Assembly: GCA_018969295.1 (NCBI GenBank)
Contig: JAGWYN010000007.1
Coordinates: 84,945-148,944 of the forward strand
Reading direction: 5' to 3'
From: Chloroflexota bacterium
GTDB taxonomy: Bacteria; Chloroflexota; Anaerolineae; Caldilineales; Caldilineaceae
DNA: 64,000 nucleotides
Part shown: positions 25,598-36,730 of the stretch, one piece after another
Layout: every line of letters starts with the position of its first letter
Position numbering within the stretch: the stretch's first letter is position 1
Made by a program: the position numbers and the translations under genes
Notes under the pieces: generated by a model
The model's input: only the letters and a program-made list of their open reading frames with translations
What the model was told of the DNA's origin: nothing
The model's database searches: none

Positions 25598-27154
25598 TCA
25601 GCCCGCCGCTTCAGAAGCAGCCGTTCGAACCGCTGGAGCCCGCCGTGCGGCGGCAAGGTCGTAAATACCCTCTTCTGCCAGGATGGCTCGCGCCACCCGC
25701 ATTCCCCCCAAGGCGACCGCAGCCGTCGATTGCCCCGGAAAAATGCTGTCCCCCACCATCCACAGCCGAGAAGCCAGACGAGGCCCATAGTTCTGAAAAA
25801 GGCTGGTCTGAGGAAACCCACCCACCCAGCCCAGCATACGACGGGTAAAACGCTGAAAGGTCACCGGCGTGCCAGAGAGTACCAAGCTGGCCCCGGCCCG
25901 CAGCCCCGGCAGCACCCGCTCGGCCAACCCCATCATCCGCTCTACATAGTGCGCCTTGCGCTGCTCATACCGCCCCCTGTCATAACGCAAAAGCCGCCAC
26001 CACGGTTCCAACGCCGTATGGGTGCTGATCGTCAACGCCCGCTGGCCAGCCGGGGCACGTCGCCTGTCCCAGGGCGGGCTGAGCGACAAAAAAACGCTGT
26101 TACCCTCCCCCAACGGCTCACGGCCAATCACCTGATGATGCAGCAGCGGCCCGATATCCACCTTCTGCTCGTCAAGACCAATATACACCATAAAAGCACC
26201 CCAGCCCGGCTCCGGCACAGCCGACAGACGACGAAGAGACGGAGGCAGATCCTCGCCCATCAGCCGGGCAATGTTCCAAGGAGGCAGGTTGGCCACCACA
26301 GTGCCCGCTTCATGCCGCTGCCCCCGCTTGGTCACCACAGCTGCTGGCCGCCCCCGCACAGTGTCGATCCGCTCGACCTCCTGGCGGTAAAGCACCTTGC
26401 CCCCATGACGACGCACCGCCTCGGCCAATGTCTCGGCGATCGCCCCAATCCCCCCCTCCAGATGCACCACACCGCGGCGCGGCAGATCAAGCGCCGAGGC
26501 CCCATACAACGCATTGGCAGCCACACTGGTCGTCTGCGCAGCAATCAACAGCTGCGCATCTACAAACAGCTGCAACGCTTTCGGCGCCGCACGCAGATGG
26601 GCCGCCACCGGACGAAACGCGTCCGCCGCCAGACGTGGGTCGAGCCGCCGAGGCAGGTCGCCAGCCAGCCAGCCAGCCCCCTCACACAGCAGCGAAACCC
26701 CCTCCCGCATCCCCTGAGGCGGCCAGGCCGGCGAACGCAACGCCAGATCCCACAAAGCATCCGCCCGGTTTTCCTGCCAACGCCAGAAGGCTTCCCCCGC
26801 CTTGCCAAAAGCCCGCTCGTGTTCCGCCCACCGACGCTCGTCTCCGTAGCGGAGAACCGCCCGGCCATCCGGCAGATGCACAGCCATCGCTGGGTCGCTG
26901 CCATGCGCCGGCCAGCGCTCAACCCCCGCCGCCTGCCCCACCAGATCCATCGGCCCGCCCGGATAAAAACCGCCCGCCAGCGTGGCACCCGCTTCAAAAC
27001 GGTACTCTTTGTGGTAAAAGGTGCCCGCACAGCCCCCGGGGTAGACGTGCGCCTCTAAAACCGTCACCTCCACCCCCGCCCTGGCCAGCAGCGCCGCCGC
27101 CGTCAACCCACCGATGCCAGCGCCCACTACTACCACGGGTCCCTGCTCCACCAT
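25598..27154 (-). CDS. FAD-dependent carotenoid desaturase/isomerase-like protein (CrtI/CrtD/CrtISO family)
   Basis: 518 residues. The N-terminal dinucleotide-binding fold is VVVVGAGIGGLTAAALLARAG with the acidic end VTVLEA, followed by PGGCAGTF. A C-terminal FAD-binding segment reads LWMVGDSIFPGQSTAAVALGG. The overall layout fits carotenoid desaturases, isomerases and related retinol saturases; the exact reaction cannot be told. ATG at 27154 has AAGGTGG upstream and starts at the fold. It lies 32 nt after the SRPBCC gene and before photolyase, within the light-response series opposite phytoene synthase, which supports a role in carotenoid modification. Confidence 0.88.
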   Translation of the reverse strand: MVEQGPVVVVGAGIGGLTAAALLARAGVEVTVLEAHVYPGGCAGTFYHKEYRFEAGATLAGGFYPGGPMDLVGQAAGVERWPAHGSDPAMAVHLPDGRAVLRYGDERRWAEHERAFGKAGEAFWRWQENRADALWDLALRSPAWPPQGMREGVSLLCEGAGWLAGDLPRRLDPRLAADAFRPVAAHLRAAPKALQLFVDAQLLIAAQTTSVAANALYGASALDLPRRGVVHLEGGIGAIAETLAEAVRRHGGKVLYRQEVERIDTVRGRPAAVVTKRGQRHEAGTVVANLPPWNIARLMGEDLPPSLRRLSAVPEPGWGAFMVYIGLDEQKVDIGPLLHHQVIGREPLGEGNSVFLSLSPPWDRRRAPAGQRALTISTHTALEPWWRLLRYDRGRYEQRKAHYVERMMGLAERVLPGLRAGASLVLSGTPVTFQRFTRRMLGWVGGFPQTSLFQNYGPRLASRLWMVGDSIFPGQSTAAVALGGMRVARAILAEEGIYDLAAARRAPAVRTAASEAAG

Positions 27155-27186
27155 ACCCACCACCTTTTCTGGCCAAAAAGCGTGTC

Positions 27187-27648
27187 TTACACAGCCGCGC
27201 CCACAGCCGCCTTCTCCAGCAGCTGACGGGTCTTCCACCCACGGTAGGCAAACAAGATCGGCAACCCCAACCACATGCTCCCCCCCACCCCCTTCCAGAA
27301 CCAGTGAGGATGCAGGGTCGCCGTCACTTGGTCAACTACCCGGGTGCTCTGGCCGTCGATCGCCTCAAAGGTGTGGCGGTGCACCCACTGCGCAAAAGGC
27401 CCCCGAATCTGACGGTCGCTGAAACCTACCGCGCTGACCTGCTCGATCTGCGCCAGCCAACGGACCGGCAGCGGCCCCAGCCAGAGGGTAAAGTCCATCG
27501 AATCCCCCTCCGCCAGAAGGTCAGGGGCACTGTGCACGCGCACCCCAATCAGCGGCGGCGTGATGGCCCCCATGCTGGCCGCCGAACGATGAAAGCTGGC
27601 AACCTCCGCCAGCGGCGCTTTCACAACAAAACGATGCTCGTACCGCAC
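27187..27648 (-). CDS. SRPBCC-fold ligand-binding protein
   Basis: 153 residues from GTG at 27648, preceded by GGAGAAACGAAG. The START/SRPBCC pattern is visible: YEHRFVVKAPLAEVASFH at the start, a central DFTLWLGPLPVRWLAQIEQV, and HTFEAIDGQSTRVVDQVTATL. A hydrophobic C-terminal segment (GGSMWLGLPILFAYRGW) follows. These folds bind hydrophobic ligands; beside carotenoid genes a lipid or carotenoid ligand is plausible. It is 49 nt downstream of the epimerase gene. The same pairing of a TIGR01777 epimerase and an SRPBCC protein is common, sometimes as a fusion. Confidence 0.82.
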   Translation of the reverse strand: MRYEHRFVVKAPLAEVASFHRSAASMGAITPPLIGVRVHSAPDLLAEGDSMDFTLWLGPLPVRWLAQIEQVSAVGFSDRQIRGPFAQWVHRHTFEAIDGQSTRVVDQVTATLHPHWFWKGVGGSMWLGLPILFAYRGWKTRQLLEKAAVGAAV

Positions 27649-27697
27649 CTTCGTTTCTCCTTTCCAGCAGCTCCAAAGAGCCGCACAGGTTCCAGAC

Positions 27698-28624
27698 TCA
27701 CGCCGCATTCCCCCGTCTCCCCAACAGCGCACGCAGCGCCTCCTGGGCGGTCGGGTACTTGAACGAAAACCCCAATTCCAACAGACGCTGGGGCACAGCA
27801 CGCTGCCCTTCCAGCAAAATGACGGCCATTTCGCCGAAGAGCGCCTGCATCGCAAAACCAGGCGCCGGCAAAAAGCTAGGCCGCCCCATTACCTCCCCAA
27901 TCAGACGCCCAAATTCTTGATTGGTCACCGGCTGGGGCGCCGATAGGTTGAAAGGCCCCTCCGCCTTCGGATTGGCGATCAAAAACTGGATCGCACGCAC
28001 TTCGTCCTCCAGGTGGATCCAAGGGTACCACTGCCGACCGCTGCCGACCGGCCCCCCCGCAAAAAGCTTGAAGGGCAACAGCTGCTTCGGAAAAGCACCG
28101 CCAGCCAGGCTCAATACCACCCCGGTGCGGATCACAGCACGGCGCACCCCCTGCCGCACTGCCGCCGCCGTCGAGGCCTCCCAGTCAAAACAGACCTTGG
28201 CCAAAAAATCCCCCCCAGGCGAAACCCTTTCGTCGACCGCAGCATCGCCGGTTTGGGTCCCGTAATAGCCCACCGCCGAAGACTGAATCAAAACCCCAGG
28301 CTTGACCGCAGCCCCTGCAATCGCCTCCATCACCGCCTTGCCAGCATCGATGCGGCTCTGCCGAATCTCACTTTTGCGGGCCGCCGACCAACGCTGGTCG
28401 GCAATCCCAGCCCCCGCCAGGTTGACGATCGCCCCAGCACCGTCGGCCAGATGCCCCCACCCCTCAGCGCTGCGACCGTCCCACTGCTGCAGCTGCACCC
28501 CCGCCCCCTTCTTCGCTCGCCCAGGCTGCCGCGTCAGCACCACCACGTCGTGCCCCTCCCCAGCCAATGCCTGGCTGAGCGCCTGCCCAATCAACCCCGT
28601 TCCCCCTGCAATCAGGACGCGCAT
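27698..28624 (-). CDS. TIGR01777-family SDR epimerase (YfcH-like)
   Basis: A 308-residue extended short-chain dehydrogenase. The Rossmann start is RVLIAGGTGLIGQALSQAL. The active-site region SSAVGYYGTQTGDAAVDE contains the YYG form typical of this family, and the C-terminal domain contains WYPWIHLEDEV and FNLSAPQPVTNQEF. Family members have no established general substrate. ATG at 28624 has GGGAGGAG upstream; the longer frame is not supported. It lies 53 nt after the regulator gene and is the first enzyme of the series, as in several light-responsive carotenoid/photolyase clusters. Confidence 0.88.
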   Translation of the reverse strand: MRVLIAGGTGLIGQALSQALAGEGHDVVVLTRQPGRAKKGAGVQLQQWDGRSAEGWGHLADGAGAIVNLAGAGIADQRWSAARKSEIRQSRIDAGKAVMEAIAGAAVKPGVLIQSSAVGYYGTQTGDAAVDERVSPGGDFLAKVCFDWEASTAAAVRQGVRRAVIRTGVVLSLAGGAFPKQLLPFKLFAGGPVGSGRQWYPWIHLEDEVRAIQFLIANPKAEGPFNLSAPQPVTNQEFGRLIGEVMGRPSFLPAPGFAMQALFGEMAVILLEGQRAVPQRLLELGFSFKYPTAQEALRALLGRRGNAA

Positions 28625-28677
28625 CTCTTTTCTCCTCCCTTTTTTGTCTGCCGCAGCCACCACGCCTGCGTCTTCCT

Positions 28678-30075
28678 TTAGTTTCGTACAGTTTCACGGT
28701 GAAGCCGACGCTGCGGCACAGGCCGCCCCAAAAGCCGCGAAAGCCACTCGACCACGACACCGCCAGCTGGATCCAGATGGCGCACAGCCGCTTCGTAGTA
28801 GCTGTTCAGATATCCCTCAAGCGCCTCCGCCGGCATCTGATGGTGGTTGACCAACAACCCCTCGATCCAGTCGACTTCGGTGTCGAGATAGTCCATGCTG
28901 CCCAGCGCCAACGCCGCAAGCAGGTTGCGGCCAAAATTCAGATTGGCCAGCCCCAACAGCCGCTTGGGCACCTGATGGCCGACCCGCTCCCACACCTCCG
29001 CCTCAATCAACGCCTGGCGAGAACGGAAGTGATCGAGCGCCTCCCGATACTCGTAACTCACCTGGCGCAACGCCGGCTGCGGACGCGGATAGGCCATGAT
29101 CTGCTCGACCCCTTCGATGACCCGATCCAATCTGTCCCCCAAATAGTGCCCCGGAATCGACTCCAGCAGCCTGGGCACCTCCTTAAACACCATCCCCCCA
29201 AACGCCAACGGCACCCGCACACGCAGCAAAAGCTCGGCAAGCTCCATCAACCCCGCCGCAGTGTACAACTGCTGGGCCGTCAATACCACCAGACTCGGCC
29301 TGACCACCCCTAACGTCGCCTCCAGGCTGCGCAACGGCACGTTGGCCCCCAGATAGACAACATCCCAGCTGCGCCGACGGAGCAGCAGCGAAATCAACAA
29401 AGGCACAAAGGTGTGCTCCTCCTCCGGCGGACAACCCACCAAAATCCGCCCCGGCCTCGTCGGCGTCGGCGTGGAAGAGAGCATCGACTCCATCCGCCGG
29501 ATCGCCAGCGCCGACGCAAAATGCTCCTGCTGTACCGTGACCCGCCCTTCCTCCCAGCCCGCCCCAATCTCGCGCAGACCTCGCTGGATCAGATCCAGAC
29601 AGACCACCTCCGCCGGAAAAAGACCAAACGCCTGGGTCAACAGCTGCTCGGCCCGCAGCTCGTCAAAACGCATACAGCCCTCGATCCACTCCTCACGCAT
29701 CTGGGCAAGCGCACCCGCTTCCCCCAAAGGCGCTTTGACAGCCGCAGGGGACACACGGCTGCTCTCTACCCACCGCCCCTCCTCAGCCCCCACCACCGCA
29801 CCCCCACCCGCCTCCAAGGGGTTCTTCCCCTCCTCCTCCAGCCGGGACAACAGCTCAATGGCACGGCTGATGCTCATCCCCTCTTCCTGACGGACAATCA
29901 GCCACTTGAGCACCTCAATGTCGTACCCGGAATAGAGACGGTGGCCGCTCTCCGTGCGCTGCGGTGCAGGAACCCCGTAGCGCCGCTCCCAAGCCCGCAG
30001 CGTGTCTGCTTTCAGCCCGGTTTCCTGAACCACAGCCTTCAAGTTGTAGATCGGCGTTTTGTCGCTGTATGTCAT
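28678..30075 (-). CDS. B12-dependent photoreceptor MerR-family regulator (CarH/LitR type) with C-terminal extension
   Basis: 465 residues. Residues 9-78 are a MerR winged helix (YNLKAVVQETGLKADTLRAWERRYG). Residues 125-200 form the four-helix cobalamin cap, with the W-x9-EH motif of light sensors at W174 and E184-H185 (GWEEGRVTVQQEH). The B12-binding Rossmann domain has PPEEEHTFVP, whose H221 fits the lower axial ligand of adenosylcobalamin. In CarH, light breaks the Co-C bond, the tetramer falls apart and DNA is released. A further 140-150 helical residues at the C-terminus are not part of CarH. An alternative ATG lies 12 nt upstream at 30087. It is divergent from phytoene synthase, the classical CarH target. 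Confidence 0.9.
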   Translation of the reverse strand: MTYSDKTPIYNLKAVVQETGLKADTLRAWERRYGVPAPQRTESGHRLYSGYDIEVLKWLIVRQEEGMSISRAIELLSRLEEEGKNPLEAGGGAVVGAEEGRWVESSRVSPAAVKAPLGEAGALAQMREEWIEGCMRFDELRAEQLLTQAFGLFPAEVVCLDLIQRGLREIGAGWEEGRVTVQQEHFASALAIRRMESMLSSTPTPTRPGRILVGCPPEEEHTFVPLLISLLLRRRSWDVVYLGANVPLRSLEATLGVVRPSLVVLTAQQLYTAAGLMELAELLLRVRVPLAFGGMVFKEVPRLLESIPGHYLGDRLDRVIEGVEQIMAYPRPQPALRQVSYEYREALDHFRSRQALIEAEVWERVGHQVPKRLLGLANLNFGRNLLAALALGSMDYLDTEVDWIEGLLVNHHQMPAEALEGYLNSYYEAAVRHLDPAGGVVVEWLSRLLGRPVPQRRLHRETVRN

Positions 30076-30134
30076 TCCTGTGTCCATTCCAACACAACAG
30101 GTTTCCCCACACACTCCCCTATACTTCTTCCCCC

Positions 30135-30164
30135 ATCCTACCACAGATCCCCTCGGTCTGTCAA
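30135..30164 (-). promoter_or_regulatory. Predicted promoter of the CarH-type regulator operon
   Basis: Reverse strand: perfect TTGACA (30159-30164), an 18-bp spacer, then TAGGAT (30135-30140) with TG one base before. The spacer contains GGGGATCTGTGG, nearly the same as the spacer of the divergent crtB promoter. Lengthened spacers are typical of MerR-regulated promoters. The 303-nt divergent region 30076-30378 otherwise holds the crtB promoter and leader. Confidence 0.6.
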
Positions 30165-30228
30165 CCATTTGTATAATCTTTTTCAATGTTTTTTTGAGGT
30201 TTCATCGACCCGGTGGATGGACGACTGT

Positions 30229-30257
30229 TTGACAAGCAAAGGGGTCTGTGCTACCTT
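30229..30257 (+). promoter_or_regulatory. Predicted promoter of phytoene synthase gene with spacer operator
   Basis: TTGACA (30229-30234), a 17-bp spacer and TACCTT (30252-30257), with TG one base before the -10. The spacer and -10 include GGGGTCTGTGCT (30241-30252), whose core GGGTCTGTGCT recurs inverted three times downstream at 30311-30349. A shared operator for the CarH-type repressor is the most likely explanation. Confidence 0.6.
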
Positions 30258-30310
30258 CATTGGCGGCGCAACCGTGGTATAGGTTCAGCATGGCTCATCA
30301 CTGCATTCAA

Positions 30311-30349
30311 AGCACAGACCCGGAGCACAGACCCGGAGCACAGACCCGG
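30311..30349 (+). repeat. Three tandem 13-bp repeats in the crtB leader (putative operator array)
   Basis: AGCACAGACCCGG is repeated exactly three times without gaps (30311-30323, 30324-30336, 30337-30349), 29 nt before the start codon. Each copy is the inverted form of the GGGTCTGTGCT in the promoter spacer 60-100 nt upstream. That suits an array of regulator sites or looping between promoter and leader. Confidence 0.8.
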
Positions 30350-30378
30350 TTGAAATATCAAGGCGGAAAGGATCCACC

Positions 30379-31317
<939 letters not shown>

Positions 31318-31373
31318 CCGGCAATGGTCCTGATCAGCCGCGCCTTGCCCATCCAGAAACCCGAGCCTCTCCC

Positions 31374-33437
<2,064 letters not shown>

Positions 33438-33452
33438 AGAAAGAGAGCCCAA

Positions 33453-34010
33453 ATGCACCCTGCCCCACACCTCACCACCGCAGAACTCGAAGCAGGCCTG
33501 GAAGAGATCCGCTCTTCTCCCCACCAGGAAGGCACGCTCGCCCTGATCGTGCGCCGACCCGCCACCGACCGACGCGAGGTCGTCCAGGAGGGGTACCTGG
33601 ATCTGGAACTTGGCCTGGTCGGCGACAACTGGCTGGAACGGGGCAGTGCCCGGACGGCAGACGGTTCGGCCCACCCCGACATGCAGCTCAATATCATGAA
33701 TGTACGTTGTATCGCCCTGGTGGCCCAAAACAAAAATCGCTGGCCGCTCGCTGGCGACCAGCTCTTTGTCGACCTCGACCTCAGCGAAAACAACCTGCCG
33801 CCCGGCTCCCAACTGGCCATCGGAAACGCCATCGTCGAGGTCACTGCCGTGCCCCATACCGGCTGCAGCAAATTTCAAGCCCGCTTCGGCACCGACGCGC
33901 TCAAGTTTGTCAACTCCCCCACCGGCCGGGCGCTGCACCTGCGCGGCATCAACGCCCGGGTCCTCCAGCCAGGCACAATCCGCCCTGGGGATCGCGTCCG
34001 CAAACTCTGA
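33453..34010 (+). CDS. MOSC-domain protein
   Basis: 185 residues with the MOSC (molybdenum cofactor sulfurase C-terminal) beta-barrel. The conserved cysteine expected to carry sulfur or ligate Moco lies in VPHTGCSKFQARFG. Other family segments are GLVGDNWLERG and LPPGSQLAIGNAIVEVT. MOSC proteins transfer or use sulfur or the molybdenum cofactor, sometimes detoxifying N-hydroxylated bases. It follows ligA by 15 nt, probably cotranscribed. A molybdenum hydroxylase pair is encoded elsewhere in the window, but no direct link is shown. Confidence 0.85.
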   Translation: MHPAPHLTTAELEAGLEEIRSSPHQEGTLALIVRRPATDRREVVQEGYLDLELGLVGDNWLERGSARTADGSAHPDMQLNIMNVRCIALVAQNKNRWPLAGDQLFVDLDLSENNLPPGSQLAIGNAIVEVTAVPHTGCSKFQARFGTDALKFVNSPTGRALHLRGINARVLQPGTIRPGDRVRKL

Positions 34011-34044
34011 ACGCGCTCCCCAGCCGGACCCCCGCCCCGCTCCC

Positions 34045-34926
<882 letters not shown>

Positions 34927-35022
34927 TCTCACCCTCCTGACTCTGGTAGCAGATCCTGTACTGCATGCTGCGAATGAATACCATTGATTCCTGCCCATTA
35001 TAACAAAAGGCCCATCTCCCTG

Positions 35023-35031
35023 TGGTATGAT
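35023..35031 (+). promoter_or_regulatory. Predicted extended -10 promoter of the MFS gene
   Basis: TGGTATGAT: hexamer TATGAT (35026-35031) preceded by TG with one base between, 48 nt before the MFS start codon. No good -35 is visible. Confidence 0.4.
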
Positions 35032-35078
35032 GGAAAAATTCTATCCGCTTTGCCAGATTGTGCCAAGGATGCCTCTCT

Positions 35079-36326
35079 ATGCAGACTACCCCACCCCGCC
35101 CCTTTTTTTATGGCTGGATCGTCGTTGCCGCCACCGCAGCCGCCTTGCTCATTTCCTCCGGTGTCCGCTCGGCCCCCGGCGTCTTTCTGGTCCCCCTGCA
35201 GCAGGAGACCCAGTGGAGCACCAGCGTGATCGCCTTCGCCGTCTCGGTGGGAATGCTCGTGCTCGGGCTGACCGCTCCGCTCGGCGGCTGGCTGATCGAC
35301 CGTTTCGGCCCGCGGCAGCTGGCCGTGGCGGCGCTGGTCACCCTCTCGACCAGCATGGCCGCCAGCGCCTTCATCTCCAGCCCCTGGCAGCTCACCCTCC
35401 TCTGGGGCGGCATCAGCGGCGTCGGCACCGGCATCATCTCCGGCGTGCTCGGCGCTGCCGTGGCCATGCGCTGGTTTGTGGCACACCGCGGCCTTGTGAT
35501 CGGCATCTTCGGGGCCTCCACCTCGGCCGGACAGCTGCTCTTTGTGCCTGGCTTGATGGTGGCCGCCACCACCCTGGGCTGGCGCCCGAGCGCATTGTTC
35601 ATCTCGCTGGCCGCCATGGCCGCCGTGCTGCCAGTTCTGCTCTTTTTGCGCAACGAACCGGCCGACGTCGGCACCCTCCCACTCGGCGCCCTCCCCACCA
35701 CCGCACAACATCAGGGCAGCGAAGCAGGAATCATGCGCCGCGCCCTGCAAAGCAGCGAATTCTGGCTCCTGGCCGGTACCTTCTTCATCTGCGGCGCCAC
35801 CTCCACCGGCCTGATCGGTACCCACCTGATCCCCCACGCCCACGACCACGGCATTCCACAGACCACCGCCGCCGGCATGCTGGCCTTGATGGGCACCATG
35901 AACTTTGTCGGCACCCTCGGCTCAGGCTGGCTCACCGACCGCTACGACCCACGCAAGCTGCTCGCCCTGTACTACAGCTTTCGCGGCCTCTCTCTCCTCT
36001 TTCTCCCGTTTGTCACCGAACCGGTCGGGCTGGCCGCCTTTTCGATCCTCTTCGGGCTGGACTACATCGCCACCGTCCCCCCCACCACAGCACTGGTCGC
36101 AGACCACTTCGGACGACGCAATGTCGGGACTGTCTACGGCTGGGTCTTCTGCAGCCACCAGGTAGGCGCCGCCCTGGCCGCCTGGGGCGGCGGGCTGGCG
36201 CGCGACACCCTGGGCGACTATGCCCTGGCCTTTTTGCTGGCTGGCTTGCTGGCCGTTGCCGGCGCCCTGCTCTCCATGCGCCTCGGCCGCACCCCACTCG
36301 CCGTACCCCTCCCCTCCACCCGCTGA
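35079..36326 (+). CDS. MFS transporter (monocarboxylate-transporter-like)
   Basis: 415 residues with twelve predicted transmembrane helices. The start FFYGWIVVAATAAALLISSGVRSAPGVFLVPLQ is characteristic of the MCT/oxalate-formate-antiporter-like branch. The loop 2-3 motif GGWLIDRFGPRQ and the second-half equivalent SGWLTDRYDPRK are present. ATG at 35079 follows AAGGA; an in-frame TTG at 35058 would add seven residues that are not needed. It diverges from the FAH hydrolase gene. The substrate is probably a carboxylate, by family only. Confidence 0.9.
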   Translation: MQTTPPRPFFYGWIVVAATAAALLISSGVRSAPGVFLVPLQQETQWSTSVIAFAVSVGMLVLGLTAPLGGWLIDRFGPRQLAVAALVTLSTSMAASAFISSPWQLTLLWGGISGVGTGIISGVLGAAVAMRWFVAHRGLVIGIFGASTSAGQLLFVPGLMVAATTLGWRPSALFISLAAMAAVLPVLLFLRNEPADVGTLPLGALPTTAQHQGSEAGIMRRALQSSEFWLLAGTFFICGATSTGLIGTHLIPHAHDHGIPQTTAAGMLALMGTMNFVGTLGSGWLTDRYDPRKLLALYYSFRGLSLLFLPFVTEPVGLAAFSILFGLDYIATVPPTTALVADHFGRRNVGTVYGWVFCSHQVGAALAAWGGGLARDTLGDYALAFLLAGLLAVAGALLSMRLGRTPLAVPLPSTR

Positions 36327-36730
36327 AGCGCCCCCCCCCATTGCCGACACGCAGACAATTCACCGAGACGCCCCGCCAGCGGTTCTCAATTTGAAATTGG
36401 CGCAGCGGTTGTGGGTGTGAGAACGTGTACACCCACAACCGTGAGGGAGAGGTAGGGAGCTTGTCGTGCCTTGAGATTCCCCCTCCCTTACGGTCGGGGC
36501 TCCAAAAGAGCTTGTCGTGTCCAGTGTCCCGTCAAGCCTGAAGCACAGCAGTCAGCGCTTCCCACGACAAGCAGCAGTTCTCAAGCCATTCAAATTGAGA
36601 ACTGCTGCGCCCCGCCGCCCACAAGCGTTGACGAGCGACACTTTTCGTATTATTATCTGTTCTGTGCAGCTGCGTGATTCCGCTAAAAAAACCGGTATTC
36701 ATCCAAAAACGTTCGCAGAGGAGGTCTGAC
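36327..36730. other. Repeat-rich intergenic region
   Basis: 404 bases without a gene but full of structure. A perfect 13-bp hairpin lies at 36406-36441. A second hairpin lies at about 36571-36602 (arms GCAGTTCTCAA/TTGAGAACTGC). TTCTCAATTTGAA at about 36383 recurs inverted at about 36587. AGCTTGTCGTG occurs twice (near 36459 and 36508), with an inverted CACGACAAGC near 36559. It resembles a small non-autonomous element or a REP-like cluster. The first hairpin could terminate the MFS gene. Confidence 0.6.
36406..36441 (+). terminator. 13-bp-stem hairpin after the MFS gene
   Basis: Arms 36406-36418 (CGGTTGTGGGTGT) and 36429-36441 pair perfectly around a 10-nt loop, 80 nt past the MFS stop. There is no U tract, so it is a structured element or a weak terminator rather than a classical one. 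Confidence 0.4.

Noticed and set aside
24191..27058. A 955-codon open frame on the plus strand opposite photolyase and the desaturase-like gene
   Set aside because: Its translation is Arg/Pro/His-rich without domains, while the minus strand encodes two clear enzyme families. It is a by-product of GC-rich codon positions.
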